A stretch of DNA of 64,000 nucleotides from JAAXHH01 sp965225915 (GTDB taxonomy: Bacteria > JAAXHH01). The notes beneath the pieces were generated by a model that was not told where the DNA came from, made no database searches, and saw only the letters and a program-made list of their open reading frames with translations. The stretch covers positions 1,488,001 through 1,552,000 of the forward strand of contig OZ245326.1 in assembly GCA_965225915.1 (NCBI GenBank), written 5' to 3'. Shown piece by piece: positions 41,099 to 49,422 of the stretch; position 1 is the stretch's first letter, and each line of letters opens with the position of its first letter. The position numbers were made by a program, and so were the translations under genes.

Positions 41099-42574
41099 TC
41101 ACCTGTCCATCATCATATCGTACAGGTCCCGCTGCCTTTCCATGGCGTCCCGGTAGGGGTCCCGTTTCGCCGCATCCGGTTCGTAGGTCCTCCCCATGGG
41201 AGCGGGCGCCTCGGCCAGGTCGGCCAGCGTACCGGCCGTCTCCAGCACCAGGAGCGCGGCGCCGCGGCTGGATGCCTCGGTCACGGCCGAGGCGGTGATG
41301 GGCCGTCCCAGCACGTCGGCCAGCATCTGCAGCCAGACCGGTGATTGCAGCAGGCCGGCGCCCGACGCGACGATTTCCCCGGAATCTCCCCGGATCGACC
41401 GCAAACGGTCGTATATGTCCGCAAAACAGTACGCCGTCGCCTCCAGACTCGCCCGCATGACGTCCAGGGGCGTGGTATGCAGGGTCATGCCGGTGATGGT
41501 CGCCTTGGCGGAAGCGTGCCAGCCCGGACTTCGCTCTCCCGCCCAGAAAGGAAGCACCGTGAGGCCGTGGCTGTCGGCCGCCATCTCAGAAAGCGCTTCC
41601 TCGACTCCCTGCTCGCCGGCAAGCCGTAGCGTGTCGCGCATCCAGCCGTATACGTTCCCGCCGTTGCTCAGGGCGCCGCCCATGAGGATCCTGCGGCGGT
41701 CAGACCGGTAGCACCACAAGCCGTCCGGCACGGCGAACCCGGCTGCGTGCTTCATGACCCGCATGGCGCCTGAGGTTCCCACCATCAGGGCGATCCGGTC
41801 TTCGTCGACGCAACCGCTTCCGATGTTGTTGCAGGCGCCGTCGCCCAGCGCTGGATACCAGGGCGCTTCTGCCAGGAAGGGCCAGCGGGCCGCGTATTCG
41901 GAGTTCAAGCCGCGGACCGGTTCGTCCATGTCGGTTATGGGAGTCAACTGTGACCTGTCCACCGGAAGGGCTTCCAGCGTCTCGTCGTCCCAGTCGCACC
42001 GATGGACGTTGAACAGTCCGGTACCAGATGCCATGGACACGCTGCAGGCCGGAATTCCGAACCATTTCAGATAGAGATACTCGCCAATGGACATCCAGCG
42101 TTCCACCCGGGCGAACCGATCGGGATCCCGCCGGGCGAACCAGGCGATCTTGGCCGGTAGATAGGACGGGTGGAGCACGCATCCGGTGCGCCGGTGCGTG
42201 GAGGTCTCGTCGAGATGTTCCGAGAGCTCGGGAATGACGGTTCCCGGTCGCGTATCCGCCCAGCTGATCAAAGGCGTCACGGCCCGGTCCCCCTGCACGC
42301 CCACCACGTTGTGCCAGAAGGTCGCCATGGCCACGCCTGCGACATCTGGACGATCGTCTACCTCCATGAATCGGTCGAGCACCACGCCCGCTACTTCGGC
42401 CAGCCGATCCGCGTCGATGAATACGCCCCCGTCGGAGGACGTGTCCATACTGTAGGTCTGCTGGACGGAGCGGGCAGCTATCCGGCCCCGGCGATCATAG
42501 AGGATGGCCCGGACGGACGAAGTTCCGATGTCGATGGCGAGTATGCAGGGAAGCTGAATCGTTTCGCGGGGCAT
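41099..42574 (-). CDS. FGGY carbohydrate kinase, gluconokinase-like
   Basis: ATP-dependent sugar kinase of 491 residues. The N-terminal phosphate-binding segment is LAIDIGTSSVRAILYD (13-28), the catalytic-loop region has ISWADTRP, and a metal and nucleotide block ALGDGACNNIGSG appears near 250-262; VGTSGAMRVM and LEATAYCFADIYDRL follow in the second domain. The combination with LISWADTR and WMSIGEYLYLKWFG is like gluconokinases of the FGGY family, although xylulose or other polyols are possible. The product would enter the pentose phosphate pathway, in keeping with the adjacent transketolase. It is divergent from the aldolase gene. Confidence 0.82.
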   Translation of the reverse strand: MPRETIQLPCILAIDIGTSSVRAILYDRRGRIAARSVQQTYSMDTSSDGGVFIDADRLAEVAGVVLDRFMEVDDRPDVAGVAMATFWHNVVGVQGDRAVTPLISWADTRPGTVIPELSEHLDETSTHRRTGCVLHPSYLPAKIAWFARRDPDRFARVERWMSIGEYLYLKWFGIPACSVSMASGTGLFNVHRCDWDDETLEALPVDRSQLTPITDMDEPVRGLNSEYAARWPFLAEAPWYPALGDGACNNIGSGCVDEDRIALMVGTSGAMRVMKHAAGFAVPDGLWCYRSDRRRILMGGALSNGGNVYGWMRDTLRLAGEQGVEEALSEMAADSHGLTVLPFWAGERSPGWHASAKATITGMTLHTTPLDVMRASLEATAYCFADIYDRLRSIRGDSGEIVASGAGLLQSPVWLQMLADVLGRPITASAVTEASSRGAALLVLETAGTLADLAEAPAPMGRTYEPDAAKRDPYRDAMERQRDLYDMMMDR

Positions 42575-42851
42575 GGAAAATGCCTGGGTGGCGGGGATGA
42601 AACCATGATCGGCGGACGAGTAGAAAGGGAACAGAAAACGACTTCAGCCGGTATTATATCCACGGACGGAGGCGTATTCAAGCGAAAAGGGTTTGGTCAA
42701 GAAAGGATTGACAGTCTCTGTCTCCCGGCCTTTTTTACAACCTGTTAAAATCACTGTTATGGAAGGACATAACGCAGCAACGAACGGTAAACCACTGTTC
42801 CGAACATCAAGGGAATGCGGGGCCTTTTACGGCGCCTGCGAGGAGTTAGAC

Positions 42852-43883
42852 TTGAAGACGACTTCCCAACTGAAAGACGTCGCCCGGGCCATGGTCGCCC
42901 CCGACAAGGGGATCCTGGCCGCGGATGAAAGCGGTGGCACGATCCAGAATCGATTCGATACCATAGGATTTCCGTCGACGGAGGAAAACCGCCGCGCCTA
43001 CCGGCACATGCTGTTCACTACCGAAGGCATGGAGGAATTTATCAGCGGCATCATCCTTTACGAAGAAACCCTGCGGCAGAAGGCCCTGGACGAAAGCGAA
43101 ACGCCGTTCCCGAAATTGCTGGCCGACCGGGGCATACTCTCCGGCATCAAGGTGGATACCGGTGCCCATGATCTGGCGGGATTCCCGGGAGAGAAAGTCA
43201 CCGAGGGGCTCGACGGCCTGCGGGATCGCCTGATGGAATACCGTGCGCTGGGCGCCGCATTCGCCAAGTGGCGGGCGGTGATCACCGTGGGGAAAGGCAT
43301 TCCCACGGACGTCTGCATCGACGCCAATACCCATGCGCTCGCCCGGTACGCATCCCTGTGCCAGGAAGTCGGCATCGTGCCGATCGTGGAACCCGAGGTA
43401 TTGATGGAAGGCGACCACAACATCTACCGGTGTGACGAGATAACCGGGGTTGCGCTGCGGCGTGTTTTCGAGGTGCTCCGCGATTTCGGAGTCATGCTGG
43501 AAGGGATCGTCCTGAAGCCCAACATGGTCATATCGGGCTCGGAATGTCCGGAGCAGGCTTCCGTCGAGGAAGTCGCTCGACGCACGGTGAACAACTTCCT
43601 GCGCAACGTGCCGCACGAAGTGCCCGGCATCGCCTTTCTCTCCGGCGGGCAGTCCTCGCAGATCGCCACCGCGCACCTGAACGCCATGAACGCGCTGTTC
43701 AAGGAACTGCCGTGGGAACTCAGTTTCTCCTACGGTCGCGCTTTGCAGGAAACGCCGCTGCGGGTGTGGGGCGGGGATCCGGCCAATTTCGCCGCTGGTC
43801 AGAAATCGTTTTATCATCGCGCGATGTTCAACAGTTACGCCCGGACCGGTCGTTACAGCGCCGACATGGAAGTCGCAGCCTAG
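42852..43883 (+). CDS. Class I fructose-bisphosphate aldolase
   Basis: Cleaves fructose 1,6-bisphosphate through a lysine Schiff base. The 343-residue form starting at TTG 42852 has GAGGAG eight bases upstream and begins where the family usually does (QLKDVARAMVAPDKGILAADES). Upstream in-frame ATGs lack a ribosome site. The Schiff-base lysine is Lys222 in EGIVLKPNMV. FAKWR (137-141), IVPIVEPEVL (176-184) and the tail FAAGQKSFYHRAMFNSYARTG complete the eukaryotic-type class I signature. In the 277-base gap to the divergent kinase there is a perfect TTGACA at 42708-42713, but its -10 is poor. Confidence 0.88.
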   Translation: MKTTSQLKDVARAMVAPDKGILAADESGGTIQNRFDTIGFPSTEENRRAYRHMLFTTEGMEEFISGIILYEETLRQKALDESETPFPKLLADRGILSGIKVDTGAHDLAGFPGEKVTEGLDGLRDRLMEYRALGAAFAKWRAVITVGKGIPTDVCIDANTHALARYASLCQEVGIVPIVEPEVLMEGDHNIYRCDEITGVALRRVFEVLRDFGVMLEGIVLKPNMVISGSECPEQASVEEVARRTVNNFLRNVPHEVPGIAFLSGGQSSQIATAHLNAMNALFKELPWELSFSYGRALQETPLRVWGGDPANFAAGQKSFYHRAMFNSYARTGRYSADMEVAA

Positions 43884-44000
43884 GATAGCGACAAGGCGTA
43901 GCATGTCACCACGGCCAGGCGCGGCCTGATACCGCAGCCAGGCGCGGCCCGGAACCACTTGTCCGGGACTGCCGCGCACCAAGTGTTCTTGCGGGATACG

Positions 44001-45098
44001 ATGCCCAGACCTCCTTATTCAAAAATCGTAGCCGGCCTGCCGTCGGTCACTCCCTTCGTGGGACCGGAAACCATCGAAAGACAGCATGGGAAGCCGTTCC
44101 GCGTCCGCATCGGCGCCAACGAAAGCGCCTTTGGCGTATCGCCCCGGGCCGCGGAGGCCATGAGCGAGGCCGCGAGAGGCGTAGCCTGGTATTGCGACCC
44201 GGAAGGATACGAATTGCGGGCCGAACTGGCCGACCGGCATGGCGTCGACATCGACAACGTGTCGCTCGGTGCAGGGATAGACGACCTGCTTGGCCTGATC
44301 GTCCGCATGTACATGAATCCCGGCGACGCGGTCGCCGCGTCCCTCGGTTGCTACCCGACGTTCGTCTACCACGTCGACGGTTTCGGCGGACGGCTGGAGA
44401 CCGTACCCTACCGCAACGACCGCAACGACCTGATGGCGCTGACGGACCTGGCCGCGAAACGGAAGGCCTGCATCCTCTACCTGTCCAATCCGGACAACCC
44501 CACGGGCTCTTATTACGGCAGCAACGCCATCAGCGATCTCCTGGACCGCGTACCGCCGGACTGCCTTTTCATTCTCGACGAGGCATACCTGGACTTCGTG
44601 CCGCCCGATACCATACTCCCGATAGATGTGGAGGATCCCCGGCTGATCCGCGTGCGCACCTTCTCCAAGGCCCATGGGATGGCCGGCGCTCGGATTGGAT
44701 ACGCCATCGCCCACAGGGACATCATCCGCGTATTCGACAAGGTCCGCCTGCATTTCGGCGTAAGCATTGTGGCTCAGGTCGGCGCGCTGGCTTCTCTTCG
44801 TGACCCGGACTTCGTCGCGCGTGTGGTCACGGCCGTGGTTGCGGGACGCAGGGAATACCAGGAACTGGCTATAGAAACCGGCATATCGACCCTGCCCTCA
44901 CAGACCAACTTCGTAGCTTTTGATTTCGGCACGGGTGAACGGGCCGGCGCGGTGATGAACGCCCTGATCGCAAGGGGTGTGTTTCTGAGAAAACCCGCCG
45001 TTCCGGGCCTGGACCGCCTGGTCCGTGTCACGGTGGGCACCCCGGAAGATCGGGACGTCTTCTCGGAGCTTTTCCGGGACATCATGAACGGGAAGTGA
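44001..45098 (+). CDS. hisC: Histidinol-phosphate aminotransferase-like, PLP-dependent
   Basis: A fold-type I aminotransferase of 365 residues. The PLP lysine is Lys223 in RTFSKAHGMAGARIGYA. The cofactor-ring Asp193 lies in ILDEAYLDF, and LSNPDNPTG (161-169) is the standard block. IGANESAFGVSP at 37-48 matches the HisC N-terminal signature (LxxNExxxGxSP). The enzyme would convert imidazole acetol phosphate to histidinol phosphate, but HisC homologues often act on aromatic amino acids or phosphonates, and no other his genes are nearby. ATG 44001 is preferred over GTG-type upstream starts. It lies downstream of aldolase and upstream of a PhyH gene on the plus strand. Confidence 0.78.
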   Translation: MPRPPYSKIVAGLPSVTPFVGPETIERQHGKPFRVRIGANESAFGVSPRAAEAMSEAARGVAWYCDPEGYELRAELADRHGVDIDNVSLGAGIDDLLGLIVRMYMNPGDAVAASLGCYPTFVYHVDGFGGRLETVPYRNDRNDLMALTDLAAKRKACILYLSNPDNPTGSYYGSNAISDLLDRVPPDCLFILDEAYLDFVPPDTILPIDVEDPRLIRVRTFSKAHGMAGARIGYAIAHRDIIRVFDKVRLHFGVSIVAQVGALASLRDPDFVARVVTAVVAGRREYQELAIETGISTLPSQTNFVAFDFGTGERAGAVMNALIARGVFLRKPAVPGLDRLVRVTVGTPEDRDVFSELFRDIMNGK

Positions 45099-45171
45099 GT
45101 ATCGGCCGAATGGTTCGGGTCAGACAGCGCACACGCGGAGTGGCACAGGCCAGAGGGAGCACCGGCAGAGC

Positions 45172-45909
45172 GTGGTTGATCTAGAGTTTTTCAAGCGAAA
45201 CGGTTACGTCCGGCTGGAAGGGGCGTTTTCGGGCGAAGAGTTGCAACACTACATCGAACTGTACGACCGTGATCGGACGGAAACGGGATACTTCTGGCGA
45301 CCCATCGCTTTCGACGGTCACCAGAGCGTGAACTGCGAACCACTGATCTCCTCACCTGAGTTCGACGGACTGTTCCGCCACCCCTCGCTCATCGACGCGA
45401 TCGAGACCATCCTGGAAGGGCCCAGTTGTCTCGCCGAGGCCTGCCTGCGGCACATGGCGCCTCACGACGGCGAACCGGTCGAGGCCTGGCACCGGGACAG
45501 ACGCCACATGACCGACCGGCCCTACCGGTGCGGGTACCTTCACATGATGCTTTACCTGTCCGATGTGAACGAAGGTACCCACTGCTTTTCCATATCTCCG
45601 GAGTCCTGCGAAGACCCGATTCTCGAGACCGAAGACCAGCTTGACCGGCGCGGCGGGGTCCCTCTTCACGGACCGGCCGGAACCGTCATTCTATTCAACC
45701 TTTCCGTGGTCCACGCCGCCACCGTAAGGACCACCCCCCACGAACGCAAGTCCGTCCAGGCTTACTACGGCCACCGGGACGGGCCCGTCCTCAGCCAGTT
45801 CACTACCATCCCCACGAGCCTCTGGCGCGACCATCCCGATCCGAAAGTACGGGGCTTCTACAGCCTGCTGAATAAACGCTCGCAACTGTTTGCCAAGGCG
45901 TTCGGGTGA
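45172..45909 (+). CDS. Phytanoyl-CoA dioxygenase (PhyH) family protein
   Basis: Fe(II)/2-oxoglutarate oxygenase of 245 residues. His107 and Asp109 (EAWHRDRRH) and His181 (SVVHAATVR) make the iron triad, with arginines at 186 and 192 available for 2-oxoglutarate. The strand usually ending in PGSH is replaced by THCFSISPESCED, so the loop before the second histidine is different from the other PhyH proteins here. The start is GTG 45172. It lies 73 bases after the aminotransferase gene. The sharp fall in GC content begins directly after its stop, so this gene marks the left border of the AT-rich island. Confidence 0.8.
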   Translation: MVDLEFFKRNGYVRLEGAFSGEELQHYIELYDRDRTETGYFWRPIAFDGHQSVNCEPLISSPEFDGLFRHPSLIDAIETILEGPSCLAEACLRHMAPHDGEPVEAWHRDRRHMTDRPYRCGYLHMMLYLSDVNEGTHCFSISPESCEDPILETEDQLDRRGGVPLHGPAGTVILFNLSVVHAATVRTTPHERKSVQAYYGHRDGPVLSQFTTIPTSLWRDHPDPKVRGFYSLLNKRSQLFAKAFG

Positions 45910-46367
45910 CAGCTTTCTGGTTCCGATGTTAATGGGGAGTGGAAGCAAATATGGAGTACCGCTTGAAGCCGTATCTCATAGTACTCTTGTCACATTAACA
46001 TTAAGTTGACACAGATGAAATGCCGTCATTACATTAAAGGCAGCAAGAAAGTAGCGCTCCACTTAACCATACACAAGGAGCCCCCAAATGTTGTCCCGAA
46101 ATGGGTTGATCGTACCTTCAAGACGGGTGGCTATCTTGTTTTTCTTCGAAAGTTGAGCAACGCAGGATTTCCTCTCCATATTCGTTTTAGTTGCAACCGA
46201 ATCTACCCGGTAATCGTTATAGTATGAAGCATAAGCTTTCGCGAGCTGTGTGCCTCTTAAACGATTGTACTGATTGTAAGATACACCAGCCGCAGTAATC
46301 TGGCATTTAATCAATTACTATGAAGAAAGGTAACTAAAGTAGGTTTCAATCAAAGGTACGTGGATTA
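45910..46367 (+). other. AT-rich gap with a candidate promoter and a 22-codon leader ORF
   Basis: This 458-base stretch has no convincing full gene. TTGACA (46006-46011), an 18-base spacer and TACATT (46030-46035) form a good rightward promoter. Downstream, AAGGAG (46075-46080) is seven bases before ATG 46088, opening a 22-codon frame that ends at 46154-46156 with a hydrophobic tail (VAILFFFES). It may be a leader peptide, or the start of a decayed gene. The three-gene operon begins at 46368. An 83-codon minus-strand frame in the same place has no supporting signal. Confidence 0.4.
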
Positions 46368-47159
46368 ATGAGTGCACAACCCACTGTTTTCGCAAACCCG
46401 CCTGTAAACGAAGTCATTGTATCTACCTATTTCGATCCACCACTGACAGAATTGCTTAGTGAGCATATAGGGTTGTTTTGGGCGGAGATACGAGACGACT
46501 TTACGCAGGTAAAACAACAACCACCTTTACCTGGCAGGCAGAGTATCGTTGCAAACGAGACGTTTCCAATGCCACGATATTGGTTTATTGCAAATAATGA
46601 GATCAATCTGATCCAAATTCAAAGAAACGCGTTTATCTTCAATTGGCGTAGGAGGGACGAAGACTATCCCCGCTACCACAACGACATTAAGGTAAACTTC
46701 GATAAATACTTCGGTGTGTTTACAAAGTTCCTTGATGAAAAAGGGATTGCCACAGAACCAACGGTAGACATGTGTGAACTGTCGTATATCAATTCCATTG
46801 AATCCTGTGAGTATTGGAACAATCCTGACCATACACCAAATGTGATTCCATCATTCTCAAATTTCGATCTGCGGCTCGATACTAAAGGTTCCAAGGGATT
46901 TAATTGTAATTTCCTTTTTGATATTGAAGCCGATATGAATCTCAATATCGGAATAAGTTCAAAGGCCAGTACCGATCAACCTTCAAGCAACAGGTTGATG
47001 TTTGAGATTCGCGCACAAGGTAGATTTTCAAGAGTGGCAAAGTCAGCGACGGAAGACTGGTTCGAGCGTGCTCATGGCACTATCGAACAGTGTTTTTTAA
47101 AAATGACTGCTTCGGAAATACAACACAGATATTGGAAGCCATTAGAGGACTCGCAATGA
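46368..47159 (+). CDS. TIGR04255 family protein (sporadically distributed family, unknown function)
   Basis: A 263-residue protein with the TIGR04255 pattern: FANPPVNEVIVSTYFDPPL near the start, then HIGLFWAEIRDDF, PRYWFIANNEINLIQIQRNAFIFNWR and YPRYHNDIKVNFDKYFGVFTKFL, with CELSYINSI at about 136-144. The family is known as scattered across unrelated bacteria, consistent with horizontal movement; no biochemical role is established to my knowledge. No membrane segment or enzyme motif is visible. It is the first gene of a tight operon, and its stop overlaps the next start (ATGA). Codons are far more A/T-ending than in the flanking genes. Confidence 0.8.
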   Translation: MSAQPTVFANPPVNEVIVSTYFDPPLTELLSEHIGLFWAEIRDDFTQVKQQPPLPGRQSIVANETFPMPRYWFIANNEINLIQIQRNAFIFNWRRRDEDYPRYHNDIKVNFDKYFGVFTKFLDEKGIATEPTVDMCELSYINSIESCEYWNNPDHTPNVIPSFSNFDLRLDTKGSKGFNCNFLFDIEADMNLNIGISSKASTDQPSSNRLMFEIRAQGRFSRVAKSATEDWFERAHGTIEQCFLKMTASEIQHRYWKPLEDSQ

Positions 47160-47890
47160 CAAACGCAACCGCGACTCTTGCCCGGTATCTGTTAGCAATT
47201 CAGCAGAAACCTGAAAAGGAACGGTTTCTAGACAATTGGACACCTCGGTCCACTGGAACTGTTTTTGGACTTGATGAGGTGGAAGAACCATCTTACGCCG
47301 TCACTCATACTGAAACTGAAGGGCATTTCTTCGAGCCTCAGCTTACACAGGCAATTTGGAAAGAGGGGATTGTACAACAACCAAGTGAAAGTATGGATAA
47401 CCTGATTAGTGTAGTCCAAGCCTTTGATAACCAAGTTAACCAATTTGAGCGATTCGGTTCATACGACAGTTATTGGGAAGAAGAGTGGTCAGATCGCGTT
47501 ACTGTAGAACACAAGAACGACCTGATTTATACACTTCACGCTTACAGTGATCGTCTAAACCTACTACATCATTATGCCGCTCAAGATGGCTTAGTTGCTA
47601 ACGAGGATTCAGAAATAGGCTTTTGGGCCTTTATCCGTTCCGTCCCGTCGTTTTTTCCCGGTGATTTGGTTCTCTTAGACAACGGTAATTTACGCGTCGT
47701 ATGGGCTGGAGAGGATAATGATTCACATTTAGGTCTACAATTTTTGGGTAATGAGATGGTCCAATACGTTATTTTTAAACAACGACCGTATAGCCAGATG
47801 GTTTCTCGGGTTGCAGGACGTGACAGTTTTGCAGGTATGAGGAAACAGATCAGGACTTTCGGTCTGGAAGAATTCTTGGAACAAGTATGA
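47156..47890 (+). CDS. Hypothetical protein, middle gene of TIGR04255 operon
   Basis: I do not recognise this 244-residue protein. It has no signal or membrane segment and is rich in aromatic and acidic residues. Its last third has a strand-rich region (FFPGDLVLLDNGNLRVVWAG, then GLQFLGNEMVQYVIFK) that looks like a small beta-barrel or binding fold, ending RTFGLEEFLEQV. The first half is mostly helical (helix around QAFDNQVNQFERFGSYDSYW). ATG 47156 overlaps the upstream stop and its own stop overlaps the next start, both by ATGA. This forces equal, coupled production of the three proteins and argues for one complex or pathway. Confidence 0.72.
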   Translation: MTNATATLARYLLAIQQKPEKERFLDNWTPRSTGTVFGLDEVEEPSYAVTHTETEGHFFEPQLTQAIWKEGIVQQPSESMDNLISVVQAFDNQVNQFERFGSYDSYWEEEWSDRVTVEHKNDLIYTLHAYSDRLNLLHHYAAQDGLVANEDSEIGFWAFIRSVPSFFPGDLVLLDNGNLRVVWAGEDNDSHLGLQFLGNEMVQYVIFKQRPYSQMVSRVAGRDSFAGMRKQIRTFGLEEFLEQV

Positions 47891-48312
47891 CCAGTTTTGA
47901 ATTGCCAGACGACACATTTGTCGTTAGATATGCGAAACCAAGTCTCATAAACGATAAACGAATCAACGGTGCTGTTTTCGTGCTTCGATTGGGAGAAAAC
48001 GAACTTTCTGTAAATTGGTTGGATTTTTTCGAAAATTGCAATAAAGAACAGCAACTCGATAAAGTAAGAGAGTCGTCACAGATGTATATGAATAAAAACG
48101 GTCTTCTAGCTGAAATGAATGTTGGGATAACCAAAAATCAACTAGTTGGTGAATTGGAGAGCATTAGTTTCAAACACAAACCGTGTGACGATGACCCTTC
48201 TCATAGTGAGGTATTGGGTTTACCCTTGAGTGAAACTCCCGAAGCTGAGTTAATAGGGGATATGATTGCCCAAACAGTGACTGCGGTATATCCTACAGCC
48301 AAATCAGATTAA
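47887..48312 (+). CDS. Hypothetical protein, last gene of TIGR04255 operon
   Basis: A 141-residue protein of unknown function. The start FELPDDTFVVRYAKPSLIND, the block GAVFVLRLGENELSVNWLDFF and the end DDDPSHSEVLGLPLSETPEAELIGDMIAQTV look like conserved family blocks; I have the impression that similar short proteins recur in bacteria, but I cannot name the family. A His in DPSHSEVLGLP and the acidic pair nearby could be functional. The stop TAA at 48310-48312 is immediately followed by the stop of the convergent gene, with no spacer or terminator between. It shares the AT-rich composition of its two partners. Confidence 0.72.
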   Translation: MTSFELPDDTFVVRYAKPSLINDKRINGAVFVLRLGENELSVNWLDFFENCNKEQQLDKVRESSQMYMNKNGLLAEMNVGITKNQLVGELESISFKHKPCDDDPSHSEVLGLPLSETPEAELIGDMIAQTVTAVYPTAKSD

Positions 48313-49371
48313 TCAGCCCTCCTCCGGCCACGGCACATCCGACAGCCATGACCCGAGCCGGTCCCCGTAGGCGAAAATGGCCGGCAACCCGCCGGTATGG
48401 ATGAAGAGCACCCGGCTGCCGGGGGCGATGCGTCCCGATCGCACATGATCGATGAGGCCCGCCATGGTCTTTCCCGTATACACCGGGTCGAGGAGCAGCG
48501 CCTCGAGCCGCGCAGCCATCTCTATCGCCTCGCTCACGGCGTCGTTGAGCCTGCCGTAGCCCCCTGCGAGCACCCCGTGGTACGTCTCGACGTCGCCTGC
48601 GTTGAAAGCTTCCGGGCACCCGATCATCGCCGCCAATCGCGCCGCCATGTCCGCCACCCGGGCGGTCTGCCGACGGGCATCGCGCCGCACGCAGATGCCA
48701 TATACCGGTACCGTCTCGCCGAGGGCCCGCAGACCGATCAGGGTACCCGCGTGGGTGTGTGCGCTGCCCGAGGGGCAGACCACGGCTTCGAAACCAATGC
48801 CGAGCGAGCGAGCCTGCGTAGTGACCTCCCCGGCGGCGATCACGTAGCCGAGTGCGCCCAGCGGTGGGTAACCGGGGGACAAATGGATCACGTATGGCTT
48901 GCGGCCTTCGTCCTCAAGGTCCCGGGCAAGGCGATCCAGCGCCGCGTCCGCCGCCGCCTCGTCCTCGCCGACCGGGAACGAATGCAGTGTCGCGCCGAGC
49001 ATACGGTCGAGCAGCACGTTCCCGGAGGCGCGGTAGAGCGAGTCCACGTCGGGCACACGCTCTTCGAGCTGTACATGTATGTCCATGCCGAGTTGCCGCG
49101 CGGCAGCGGCGGCGACGCGGACGAAGTTCGACTGTACCGCGCTGGTGATTAACAAAGTGTCGGCGTCCCTGGTCTGCGCTTCCCCGAGATAGAACTCGAT
49201 CTGGCGCACCTTGTTGCCCCCCATCGCCAGCCCCGTGCAGTCGTCGCGTTTGATCCATAGCTCGATGCCGAGTTCGGAACCGAGGCGCGGAGCGGCGTCG
49301 AGCGGCGTCGGCGCGTGGCCAAGCCGGACTCGGGGGAAACTGTCTATCGTTTCAGGTAATTGGTTGAACAT
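48313..49371 (-). CDS. D-cysteine desulfhydrase/ACC deaminase-like PLP enzyme
   Basis: A 352-residue fold-type II PLP enzyme that would break D-cysteine to pyruvate, H2S and ammonia, or act on 1-aminocyclopropane-1-carboxylate. The PLP lysine is Lys54 in AMGGNKVRQIEF, preceded by LWIKRDDCTGL, both diagnostic of the group. ITSAVQSNFVRVAAAAARQLGM is the usual phosphate-side helix, where most relatives have SNHxR, and HTGGLPAIFAYG near the C terminus is the typical glycine-rich end. The DcyD side is favoured by overall layout, but the two activities are hard to separate by sequence alone. Its stop abuts the AT-rich operon directly. Confidence 0.82.
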   Translation of the reverse strand: MFNQLPETIDSFPRVRLGHAPTPLDAAPRLGSELGIELWIKRDDCTGLAMGGNKVRQIEFYLGEAQTRDADTLLITSAVQSNFVRVAAAAARQLGMDIHVQLEERVPDVDSLYRASGNVLLDRMLGATLHSFPVGEDEAAADAALDRLARDLEDEGRKPYVIHLSPGYPPLGALGYVIAAGEVTTQARSLGIGFEAVVCPSGSAHTHAGTLIGLRALGETVPVYGICVRRDARRQTARVADMAARLAAMIGCPEAFNAGDVETYHGVLAGGYGRLNDAVSEAIEMAARLEALLLDPVYTGKTMAGLIDHVRSGRIAPGSRVLFIHTGGLPAIFAYGDRLGSWLSDVPWPEEG

Positions 49372-49422
49372 GGCGGTGATTGTTCGACTTCCTCGCGGTG
49401 ATTGCTCAATTTTCCTTTTGGA

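Noticed and set aside
46063..46314. An 83-codon minus-strand frame in the AT-rich gap
   Set aside because: No ribosome site, no recognisable motif and a better plus-strand explanation (promoter and leader frame); stops are sparse here by chance.
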